This document shows positions 20,189 through 29,409 of a stretch of DNA of 35,308 nucleotides, piece after piece. Numbering within the stretch: the first letter of the stretch is position 1; each line of letters starts with the position of its first letter. The translations under genes were made by a program, and so were the position numbers. Where the stretch lies: positions 1 through 35,308 of the forward strand of contig CAXKVV010000072.1 in the NCBI GenBank assembly GCA_964058805.1. The letters run 5' to 3'. This DNA is from Schoenoplectus triqueter. Its lineage: Eukaryota; Streptophyta; Magnoliopsida; Poales; Cyperaceae. The notes under the pieces are model-generated. The model worked only from the letters and a program-made list of their open reading frames with translations, made no database searches and was not told the origin of the DNA.

Positions 20189-21955
20189 TCATAACTTATC
20201 ACCTACTTGCATTGGCACAGATCTTATAAATGACCTACGCCACCATACCTGAAATGATGCACTAAGATCGGGGCAATCTGTCCCTCTTGCAAACCAACTA
20301 AACCACTCTTGAAATAGCCTTTGCTGATGAACAAGAGGAAGAGTTAGTAAACCTTTCCCTAGGGTTTCTTGAAACATTCTAAAATCTAACCCCTTAGGAC
20401 ACCTTTTCAACCACCCAAAATCTAACAAAATTGGTTTGAACCAATTATTAAAAACTTGTATCCGCACCTCACCTTTGCATTGTAACTTTTCTTTCCCTAA
20501 AGCAATGAAAACACAAACTGAGATACGACTCAGTTCATATCTCACCATAGGAGAAGAACTCTCATGCAATTTCACCAACTCCTCTTGGCTTCCCCATAAA
20601 TCTACAAATTCTTCGGCCATGTTATTGTTTATAAGTATTTCAAAAAGCCATGTTAGGTTTTCAACTTGGCTAGAGACACGTTCAAGTAATGGCTTAGTAT
20701 CAGTCAATGACACTTCTTTCAACAGATCTTTTAAAGAGCCCAAACATGAATTGCATAATTGGTACAAGCTGTTCCTGTTAAGTCTCATATGGTCTTTTTG
20801 GTAAACCGAACTCTCACATAATATACTGTTCACCAAAAATTGCATATCTTTTCTGGCACTACTATTGGTCGAGTTTGCTATTTGTTGTATGAGGTGCACG
20901 GCTAGATCCCCTTCTGCTGAACTAGCAAAATCAGCCTCCTTTTGATTTAATCTCAGAACTATATCATCTGTTATTGGTTCTTCAAATCTGATTTTTGAAC
21001 AAAGGACTTTTAGTTTCTCCTCTTCATTTTCAGTCCATGGTGCTGCCTCGATATACTTTAAGGATGAAATGATGCCTCTTTCATACTTTATTTTACACAG
21101 CACCTACAATGAAAAGATGACTGATCAGTTACCCATTGTAAAGAGAACCATTAATTCATTCATATACAGACTTTTTTCAAAAAAGAATTTACCAGAAGAG
21201 ATGAAACTATTTTTATTGTGGTAATGTTAAGGTTTTGGCACCACTATCTAGGCATACATATCAAAATTTCAGAAAGAACAAATCTGAGTACCAAATGTGC
21301 AGAGAGATCACACACTGTAAAGGTGAATTAACTTACCAGTTAGCCAAAACTGCACTAATCCTTAACAGTTAGTGCATATAAGAGAGAGAGAGAGTTTCAC
21401 CTCAAGTAAGTCGATTGCATGCAAAATTCCTTTTTCCACAATCGACATCATCAAATCTTTCTCATCAAGTTCAATCAACTCAATGGCATCCTTGTACAAA
21501 TCCACATTGTCCACATCTATAATGGTTGTATCATTTTCAATTAAACTCCTAAAAAACTCACTGTTTTAGCACAGCACTCCCCGATCCATCAACTCGACCA
21601 CAAACCTCCTGCCATCCTTCCCCTTCAGCTCAAACTTGAAATCCGAAGCAAAATCTTCGCTGACAAGGAGAGAGCTTTCCTCTAAACTAGCCGGAGCAGG
21701 TGTGGGATCGGCAACTGCAGCCAAATCTGTAGCGATCTGGTCAGAATCGATCGGTGATACCCGGCCAGGTGACAGAATGCGGCGGCAGAGAAAGGGTCGA
21801 GTGTTAGGATTAGGGTTTGGGCTTGGGCTAGGGTTGGGGTTGGGGTTGGAGGAATGAGCCGGAGATTTGATCGGGAATTTGCGATCGGGGCTAGCGGGAG
21901 GCGGAGAGAAGGAACAGCACCAGGTGGAGGCTCGGCGGCGGTGGTGCGTCGCCAT
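20189..21955 (-). pseudogene. BTB/POZ protein (At2g13690/At1g63850-like) with an in-frame stop
   Basis: Exon 1 is 21955-21401 (185 codons) and exon 2 is 21103-20189 (304 residues plus stop). They join in phase 0 over a 297-base GT-AG intron, giving 489 codons. The N-terminus is basic with TWCCSFSPPPASPD and an Asn-Pro-rich stretch. A BTB fold follows (SEDFASDFKFELKGKDGRRF...), then the C-terminal region of this plant subgroup (ISSLKYIEAAPWTENEEEKL...LTWLFEILINNNMAEEF...LFQEWFSWFARGTDCPD). The At2g13690/At1g63850 group is thought to act as substrate adaptors of CUL3 ubiquitin ligases; that role is inferred. A TAA at 21566-21568 (codon 130) interrupts the BTB domain, and reading continues in frame on both sides (RGVLC-stop-NSEFFRSLIEND). 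A single base change from AAA would explain it. The product would be a 129-residue fragment, unless the stop is a sequencing error or is edited or bypassed. Confidence 0.85.
21785..21851. repeat. Telomere-like GGGTT/GGGCT repeats inside BTB exon 1
   Basis: Degenerate repeats (TTAGGATTAGGGTTTGGG, then GGGTTGGGGTTGGGGTTGG) resemble the plant telomere unit TTTAGGG. On the minus strand they encode alternating Asn/Ser-Pro dipeptides. They contain a telo-box-like AAACCCTA, an element common near plant promoters; a regulatory role here is only a possibility. Confidence 0.7.
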
Positions 21956-22030
21956 TGAATTGGAGCTAGAAAAGGCCCGAAGGAGAGAACGCTACTTGCT
22001 AGCTGCTACAGGGAAGAGCGAGGAGTGGGG

Positions 22031-22418
22031 GATTTTTTACTTAAAGACCCGAAAACAAATCTTAATCACAGAAATGATCTAAGAGCAGATGTATTTTCAC
22101 AAACGGTCTAATAAAGGGCGTGAGTTCAACTCACGCCCTTAAAACGCTATTTTCTCTGCCCGCCCACTGCTCAAATAAAAGAGAGCAAAATAACCCAAAG
22201 GACGTGAGTTGAACTCACGCCCTTTAAGTTCACATATCACATTTATATCAATTTTTTTCACTTTCGGTGGTTTTGAAAAATAACAACCAGAACATATCAA
22301 CATCTAAAGGGCGTGAGTTCAACTCACGCCCTTAGTTAGGTCGTTTATAAAAATAACTTTGCTCTAAGGCCGGTTATGTAGATAACATTAATTATTAGGC
22401 TCTTTAAGTAAAAACTCC
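22031..22418. mobile_element. Foldback element (Mutator-like MITE candidate) with three internal palindromes
   Basis: The left end GATTTTTTACTTAAAGACCC (22031-22050) and the right end on the minus strand (GAGTTTTTACTTAAAGAGCC) match at 18 of 20 bases. The arms remain recognisably complementary for about 110 bases inward (CTAAGAGCAG...CACAAACGGTCTAATAAAGGG against TTAGAGCAAAG...ATAAACGACCTAACTAAGGG). Flanks GGAGTGGGG (22022-22030) and GGAATGGGT (22419-22427) agree at 7 of 9 bases, suggesting an eroded 9-bp duplication. The element starts about 75 bases upstream of the BTB gene's ATG. It has no coding capacity. Confidence 0.65.
22114..22333. repeat. Three copies of a GGGCGTGAGTT palindrome
   Basis: The half-site AAGGGCGTGAGTT is followed by one centre base and its exact complement at 22114-22140 and 22307-22333 (centre C in both). 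A third copy at 22197-22225 has centre G, a longer half-site of 14 bases, and one mismatch (GGACG for GGGCG). Copies 1 and 3 end the two arms of the foldback element and copy 2 lies between them. Each could form a hairpin with a stem of 13 or 14 pairs. Confidence 0.95.
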
Positions 22419-22427
22419 GGAATGGGT

Positions 22428-22664
22428 GGCGTGGGAAAGACATTTCTTCTCTAGTTATTGATCATCTTAAATCTCCATTAACTGAATTATCATTAGTCTT
22501 AACACTTTCAATTATAAACCATTTGGTGTATAATATATTAAAAAAATACTGGGCAATCTACAATTAGTATAGGTTATTTCTTTTCATTATAGTGTGCACT
22601 TTTATATAATATTCATGATTCATCTATCTTTTCTATAGGCTATATAAGTATTTTTTTTATTTTG
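22428..22664. other. AT-rich spacer
   Basis: No gene, repeat array or transposon end was recognised here. Confidence 0.55.
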
Positions 22665-22742
22665 TTATAAGGACTAGGGGGAATAACTTAAGATTCCATT
22701 AATTAGTTGGATGGAGGGGACTAGAAAAATAAATGTTGGTAG
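22665..22742 (+). repeat. Dispersed direct repeat, copy 1
   Basis: About 78 bases including AAGATTCCATTAATTAGTTG and the purine-rich stretch ATGGAGGGGACTAGA. A related sequence in the same orientation lies at 24699-24782, about 2 kb away. The two could be the ends of one inserted or duplicated segment, or two copies of a small repeat. Confidence 0.75.
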
Positions 22743-22839
22743 ACCGACATTTTTATTAATAACGTAAAAAAAAAATTGAAAATACCAGAATAATATTGTC
22801 ATAGTGGAAATCTCGAATGTAACAAGTCCACACTTAATA

Positions 22840-23150
22840 AACGCGGATTGAGCTATCCTGTCCGCTTTTATTAAAAGCGGACTGGGTTTTTTTAATTTTT
22901 TTTTAGTTCCGCGCGGACTGATCCGTTCCTGCGACCTGTTCGCACTTGTTAAACGTAGACTGGTTTTTTTAATTTTTTTTAGTTCCGTGCGGACTGAATG
23001 ATATGTTCCCCGACCCGTCCGCTCTTATCAAAATCAGAACTGTTTCGCTCTTATTAAACGTGGACGCGAAAATGCAGATAACAACGTGGAAACACGGAAC
23101 CGAGTGACCCGTCCGCTCTTATTAAACGCGAACTGCGTCCCTTTCAAGCG
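22840..23150. repeat. Degenerate GTCCGC/GCGGAC repeat cluster
   Basis: Repeated motifs around GTCCGCTCTTATTAAACG and GCGGACTG appear at least six times in both orientations. One perfect 23-base palindrome spans 22860-22882, with half-site GTCCGCTTTTA. Two longer subunits (ACTGGKTTTTTTTAATTTTT then TTAGTTCCGYGCGGACTG) are directly repeated about 85 bases apart. The arrangement resembles the subterminal repeats of DNA transposons, but I cannot define an element end. Confidence 0.75.
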
Positions 23151-23287
23151 GAACTCTTCCCTCATTCTGCACCCTTCCCTCTCTTCAGTCTGCACTCTCC
23201 CTCTCTGTCGCTATAGGTATTTTTATTTAATTTTTTATATTTATTTATTAGTTAAATAAATAAATATCAACGCCAATAAAATACCAA

Positions 23288-23846
23288 CTAATAACTAGGG
23301 ATGCAAATGAATCGAACACGAACGAACTGACTTGTGTTCGAGTTTGATTTGAAATCTATTTCGAACTAGTTTGATTCGAAATAGATAGGCAGTTTCAAAC
23401 TCAAACCATTATTTGAAATTCGATTCGTTAAATATTCGAACTGTTTGATTTGATTCGTAAATAGTTTGAAATAGAATTATTAGGTGAACAAATTTCACAA
23501 TTCATATCAAAATAACAGAATCAAATATAAAAAATGTCAATTTAATATAAATTCATACAAAACTAAAAGTTCATTCAACAAAAATTAATAAACTTTATAT
23601 AAATTCATACTACTCAAAGTCTCAAACAATCAAACAATTAATACAAATTCAAACAAAAATAGTTCGCGAACACATTTTGAATGAACTCACCATGGTTTGA
23701 GTTTGATTCGATATAATTTCGAATCGAATCAGTTTGATTTGAAATTAATTTCGAACTAGAATCGAACGAACTTTTTTCGATCTTTGTTCGAATCGAACAC
23801 GAACGGACTACGAACTTCGAATATTTCTTGCAGCCCTACTAATAAC
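23288..23846. mobile_element. Non-autonomous hAT element, 543 bp, with perfect 8-bp target duplication
   Basis: The element spans 23296-23838. Terminal repeats are TAGGGATGCAA on the left and, on the minus strand, TAGGGCTGCAA on the right (10 of 11). The target duplication CTAATAAC is identical at 23288-23295 and 23839-23846. The interior is dense in TTCGAA and CGAAC motifs near both ends, the usual subterminal pattern of hAT elements, with an AT-rich non-coding centre. Without a transposase it would depend on an autonomous relative; the perfect duplication suggests fairly recent insertion. Confidence 0.9.
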
Positions 23847-23941
23847 CCCAGTTATCAATCGCGTTGATAAATAGTAATTTTAAATGAGACTATGCATGAA
23901 GTTAGAATCTAATTTATTAAAAATGATTTGAAATTTTGAAG

Positions 23942-24078
23942 TATGTCAAGATCGGAATCAGAGCTGTCACCGGATCCTGCGGTTCATCCCGACACACGGT
24001 CATTGACTTCGTTGCTGCAGATAACATTTTCTCAGCATAAAGTGTCCAGAATTCGATCTCATGTAAACACTTTTATTT
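23942..24078 (+). other. Short coding-like open frame, unassigned
   Basis: A frame of about 45 codons from ATG at 23942 (MSRSESELSPDPAVHPDTRS then SLLQITFSQHKVSRIRSHV) has more balanced codons than its surroundings and a GTAAACA-like donor near its end. It could be an exon of a degraded transposon gene. I recognise no family. Confidence 0.3.
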
Positions 24079-24319
24079 TAGTAGTATGTTTTATTATATA
24101 AATTATTAGCATTATGAACTGTGAATTAAAATTTATGCATTATGCATTGCACGTTAATAAATTCTTTACATATATATATGTATATCAAAAGTAAAAAAAT
24201 GTAGTACATTTAATTATTAAATTAGAGAAAAGACATATTATCCTGTAGAGGACTTCGATCTCATATTTCATATCATATAAAATATGAGTCGGCTCTGAAA
24301 AGACTTGGATTATATGAGA

Positions 24320-24500
24320 ATATTGCTATGATGCTAGAAGCGAAGATCTATGAGAGATTTCGTCGATTTCTGCTCGCGGGAGGAAGGTTTTGTGATGAGA
24401 GGATTTCACTCTCCACTGGAAGCGAAGATGTGAAAGAGAGAGCACAAAATATTTTTTTTCCTCTCTATTGGAAGCGAAGGGGTGATACAAAAGAGAATGG
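24320..24500. repeat. Degenerate GGAAGCGAAG repeat
   Basis: The motif (G)AAGCGAAG followed by a purine-rich stretch occurs three times, near 24338, 24420 and 24471, in otherwise unassigned DNA. The open frame across it (24328-24561) has no family features. Confidence 0.5.
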
Positions 24501-24698
24501 CTCCAGGTTTTTTTTCATGGAACGAACGATCACTAAACCGAAATTTCCAAATTATCGCTGATTAGCAATTGGATCCGAACATATCTAAAATAAAAATCCG
24601 ACGGTCCAAACTGATGAAGCAAAAGAAAAACAAAACTTCATGAAACACCATAATATTATTCTCTCTCTCTTTTTATATATATATATATATATATATTG

Positions 24699-24782
24699 CT
24701 ATAAAGACTAGAGGGAGTAATTTGAGATTCCATTAATTAATTAGTTGAAGGGAGGGGAGTAGAGAAACGAGTGTTGGTTTGG
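24699..24782 (+). repeat. Dispersed direct repeat, copy 2
   Basis: It contains GAGATTCCATTAATTAATTA and GAAGGGAGGGGAGTAGAG and matches 22665-22742 in the same orientation at roughly 80 percent by eye. The hAT element inserted directly after it, using its last bases as target. Confidence 0.75.
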
Positions 24783-24788
24783 TAAGGG

Positions 24789-27700
24789 TAGTGTTGTAAA
24801 TAAATCCGTCTAGGAAAATTCGACCCGTGGTCAAACCCATTAGAATAAAGACCCGCTAGAACCGGCGGGTCTAGCACATGCGTGAGCAAAATATTTTGAA
24901 AAAAACTGTCTGAGACCCGACCCGACCCGCCCAACCCGTTTTAATATGTGCCCGACCCGTCCTGACTCACCCCGGGAAATTCAAAAATAAAATCCATCTG
25001 ACCCACCCCCTTTACCCGGCCAACCCGACCCGCTTTACCCGGGAAACCCGACCCATTACCGGCTGAAATTCAAAAAAAATAAAAATAAAATAAAAATCAT
25101 AATTCAATTTTTTTCTATAAATACCCCCCTATTTTATCTCATTTCTTCACACAAACAACTTCATTTTATCTCTTTTCTCAATTCTCCAAACTAAATTCTC
25201 TCTTGTTAATTCGTTAATAGTTTGATACTAGCAATTCTCTAATTATATTACTATAACAATTTTGTTATATTATCCAGAAAAAATCAAAAATATTTATATT
25301 AGTGTTATTTAGTTATTATTTTCAATTTAGCATTCGTTATATTATCTCTCGTATATTCGTTTTAAAGTTTCAGGTTTTCGGCAATCTTTCGATTCCGACA
25401 AAAAAAAAGTTAGTTATTAGTGTATTTTATATTTTATAATTAGTTTATATTTTTCATAGTAATTAGTTTTTAAATATATATTTATATTTTTTTGCCATTT
25501 GTTTCCTTTAATTAGTTTTTATTACATTCTTTATTATTTTATAATTAGTTATATTTTTAATTAGTTTTTATTAGTTCTTTTTATATAATAATTGTTTTTT
25601 AAATAAATATTTATATTCTTTATTTTTTAATCATTAGTTTCTTTTAATTAGTTTTTTATTATATTTTTTAATTTTTGGTACATTCTTTATTTCATTAGTT
25701 ACATTTTTAATTTGTAATAATTAATTTTTTTTATATTTATAACGTTCATTAAATTTTTTTAATATTTTTTAGCAATATCAAATGACATCTCTCAATCCCT
25801 CTCATGCTGAAGAAATGACACATCGGTTGAGTGTTGAAATTTTCGATGAAGAAATGTCATGTTCTAACCCTTCGACCCCATACTATCAACAAAATCATAT
25901 CCCTCCACATTTTTATTATCAAAAAATTTCATCACAATAATATTATCCATCACAACTGCATGTTGATCTTAATTATAACCCGCAAATAACTTTCTTTAGT
26001 GCCGGACAAGGTTCGACCTCAAATCCGTCAAGTTTCCAATATTCATCAAGTTCTCAATATCCGCTAAGTTCTCAATATCCGCTAAGTTTGCAAATAACTT
26101 TCTTTAGATCCCGACAGTAATCTAATCAATGCATGATGCAAGATAAATAATTGTAAAACTTCGTATAATTATGTAATAAAAAATAGTTTAAGTCAATTTT
26201 AAAAATATGCCGATAAACACATAGCAAAAAATAAAGAACCCCAAGAAAGACCTGATACCCGTATGGTACAAAGTTGTTTGAACTTGAACAGTGCTATGAC
26301 ACTTGCCAAATATGACGAAAAAAAATGTTAAGTGAGTTTGCTCGATACATAGCGAAAAATGAACAACCAATAAGGATGACATATTGTACCGATTTTGCCC
26401 GATTAATAATTAGGGCTTGTGGCCAACCATTATACAAAAAGTTTCATCATAACAAAATAGTATCTGAGTTAAAAAAAATATGTTGAATAAAAAAGTGAAT
26501 TATTTGTCATATTTGCAGTTACAACAAATAAAATATCAATTACATCTGATATATGGACCGCCGATAAATATGGTCTTAGTTATATTTGTGTTATCGCACA
26601 TTATATTGATCATGATTAGATTTTACAAAAAAAAATATTAAATTTTTGAACCATAGATTATCCATACACCGCACAAATTATTTATCAAACCATTATAAAT
26701 GTATTGTATGAGTATAATTTAAAAAAAATAGAAAATAAAATATTTTCAATTTCTTTTGATAATGCAAGCAATAATATTAAACTTATTGATTATTTTACAC
26801 GTGTACTAAATCTAATTATGGATGGTAGAATATTTTACCAAAAAATTATATGTCACATTCTAAGTTTAACTGTTAAGGCGGGTTTGAAGACAAATTCAGT
26901 TAATAATTTAATTTACAAATTTAAAAATAGTTTTCATCATATTTATTCTAATAATATAAGATAATAATATTTTCATGTCTTGTGTGGACGATTAAATTTA
27001 AGTAAGTTAAGAGTATTGTGAGACATAGATACACGTTGAAATTCAACATATAGAATGTTACACTGTGTCCTTCCATACAAACATGCTATAAGTGAGACCC
27101 TACGTAACTCATCCGAGGGATTACCCTTATTGTGCTCCACGGGAGAATGTGACCAACTCGAACAACTCCTCACATTTCTAGAAGTTTTCTTTAACGCAAC
27201 CGTCCGACTATCATGCTCGTACACACCATTCGCGCATCAGTTGCTTCAACATCTCTATTTGATATCAAAGGTTTATTTTATTTTCGTCTTTATATTTATT
27301 TCGTTAGAAATTTTAAGTTATTTCATTACTAATCTTTTTTATTTTTTTTCAAGTTGTACCATGATTTGGAGGATATAGATCTTCATCGAATCGTGGAGGA
27401 TGTGCATGGTGACTCGCCTCTGTCACCAATTATAGAAGTCATGACAGAGAAATTTCTGAAATATTGGGACGAAGTTCCTCTCGTTATAATTCTTGCTAAT
27501 TATCTTCATCCTTCATTTAAGAAGAAGTATACTATAAAATTACTTAAACGGTATAAGAATAATCTAAATTTATCACATATCGAGAAGGAACAACGTGTGA
27601 CCTCCGCATTGAAAAAAATATTCAACCTATACAACTCTCAACTTCATGCGAACCAAACAAATCAACCATCTTTTTCAAATCTTTGTAACATTAGGTACTA

Positions 27701-28961
27701 AATATAACATATTTAAAATATTAGAACTCGTTATATTATTATAATATTATGAGACTAATATTTTTATTTTTTGAATCATGTTAGGAGCAATAGTCGGTCT
27801 ACATTATTACGAGACTTGGAGGAAGATGACGACTCACAAATATAAATAAATATGAATGAGTTAGTTTGCTATTGTTTAGGAAGTATGAAACCCGACAGTA
27901 TTGACATCCTCAGTTATTGGAAGAGAAATGAAACTGCATATCCAACTCTTGCCATGATGGCCCGTAATATATTTGTCATGTCCTTGTCAACCATCTCTTA
28001 TCATGCTTTAGTTTAGTAAATAGGATACTAACAGATAAATGCAGCAGATTTGGTGCAAAGACATTCGAACGACTCGCATGCTTGAAAGATTGGTTTGATA
28101 CAGAACAACGTAATCAATATATACTCGTAGAACAATCATGCAGTGAATTTATGACAGAAGCGGATGGAGACTCGGATGGTATGCCAGAAAATAAGTTATG
28201 GTATATGAACGCTAATTTTTAGATGGTATTTCTAAACCCTTATATTCTTTATTTTTTTTCCTATTTTTAATATTTTTTTAGCATTTACACTGATTATTTG
28301 ATTTTTTTCAATAAACTTTATTAACCAAAAAAAAGTTAGAACTCCGCCTATTTATTACATAGCCGGTCCTAAGACCGGAATAAAGGAGAAGGGTAACTTT
28401 ATTTATAATATTTTTTTAAGTTATATCATTTTATTCGAATTCTTTAAGATTTTATTTAAATTTTTACTTGAGTTATATCATTTAAAATTTTATTTTAATT
28501 TATTTTAAATCATATAATTTAAGATTTTATTTAATTTTTAAATAATTATTTTCGAATTTTTATAATTTTTTATAATTTATTTAAATTTTTTTATTACTTT
28601 TGAACTTTGAAAAAAGATGATAAAATAAATAAAATAATTTTTTTGGTCAAGAATATAAGTAGTTATATATTTTTAATATTTTTAATAATTATTTTTCAGA
28701 ATTTTTGAGAATTTATTTGGATTTTATTGGGTTATTTTTGAATTTAAAAAAAAATGGACCCGCCGACCAGTCCCGATCCGCCCCGTCGTTGGACCCGCCT
28801 CATCCCGACCCGTCCAACCCAACGGGTCTAGAACGGGTCACGACCAAACCCCCCAAAATAGACCCGTCCTAACCCGTCCCGCCGTAACCCATTGACCCGT
28901 CCCGACCCATCCCGCCGACCCACCATAACCCGACCCGACCCGTCCAATTTTTATAACACTA
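24789..28961 (+). mobile_element. hAT DNA transposon, 4173 bp, decayed
   Basis: Terminal repeats are TAGTGTTGTAAA on the left (24789) and TAGTGTTATAAA on the minus strand at the right (28961), 11 of 12 matching. Flanks GGTAAGGG (24781-24788) and GGTAGGGG (28962-28969) agree at 7 of 8 bases, the hAT target duplication length. Both ends carry dense GACCCG subterminal repeats (about 24820-25070 and 28750-28945). A broken hAT transposase lies between. AT-rich leader and trailer regions (25075-25780, 28223-28740) hold no other gene. Confidence 0.9.
25782..28222 (+). pseudogene. hAT-family transposase pseudogene
   Basis: Successive fragments in one orientation match the usual hAT order. From 25782 comes a low-complexity Ser/Tyr/Gln-rich N-terminus that soon meets a stop. 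Around 26330-26480 the segment LSEFARYIAKNEQPIRMTYC appears. Around 26520-26960 the RNase H-like region follows (SITSDIWTADKYGLSY, then ISFDNASNNIKLIDYF). At 27130-27690 come QLLTFLEVFFNATVRLSCSY, MTEKFLKYWDEVPLVIILAN and LHPSFKKKYTIKLLKRY. From about 27850 the C-terminal dimerisation region is seen (IDILSYWKRNETAYPTLAMM, then GAKTFERLACLKDWFDTEQR). Several stops and frame changes separate them, and part of the core is missing. In this family the protein cuts and inserts the element; this copy is dead. Domain order is clear, so family assignment is firm. Confidence 0.88.
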
Positions 28962-28969
28962 GGTAGGGG

Positions 28970-29148
28970 GATATTGGATTCTTAGAGTTATAATTGCGTC
29001 AACAAAAGATGACAATAAAAGAGAGGTGGTGGTGGTGTAAGTATCGTCGCTCCGGTACATCTCCTAGACAAGTAACAGCAGTAGAAAGTAGTAGAAAGTA
29101 CCATCCATCTCCCTGGACGAGGACGACACATGGAGCGACCGATGTTAC
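28970..29148. other. Short spacer between hAT element and Tourist-like MITE
   Basis: A purine-rich stretch with GTGGTGGTGG and a GTAGAAAGTA direct repeat (about 29080-29101). No gene is seen. Confidence 0.5.
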
Positions 29149-29409
29149 TTACGCTGTGCTCCCGAGTTGATTAGGGAGGGTGACACAGTGGAAGAGGAAG
29201 AGAAATGATAAAGATGAGTTGCTCCAGATTTTTTACTGTAGCACGGAAGACAGGGTGAATGGATGGAAGAGAGGGAACTTCTTCTATGGAGTTTTTGCAA
29301 AAATGTTCACCCCCAATTTGAGATGTAAATATGTTCACCACTCCATCCCCTTCCACCTTTTACCTCTCCATTCCATTCCATTCTCTAAATTTTCGGGAGC
29401 ACAGCCTTA
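29149..29409. mobile_element. Tourist/PIF-Harbinger-like MITE with TTA target duplications
   Basis: Terminal inverted repeats GCTGTGCTCCCGA at 29153-29165 and its exact complement at 29393-29405 enclose about 250 bases. TTA is present on both sides (29149-29151 and 29407-29409), leaving one unpaired base next to each terminus. TTA duplication with GC-rich short TIRs fits Tourist-like MITEs mobilised by PIF/Harbinger transposases. There is no coding capacity. Confidence 0.8.

Noticed and set aside
22114..22333. CRISPR-like array from the three regularly placed palindromes
   Set aside because: There are only three copies, spacing is unequal (83 and 110 bases), the genome is a plant nuclear one, and the copies belong to a foldback element.
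22665..24782. LTR retrotransposon bounded by the direct repeats
   Set aside because: The repeats are only about 80 bases, lack TG...CA ends, and no gag, protease, reverse transcriptase or primer-binding site was seen between them.
26188..26382. Minus-strand open frame of 64 codons
   Set aside because: It is antisense to the hAT transposase pseudogene and has no independent support.
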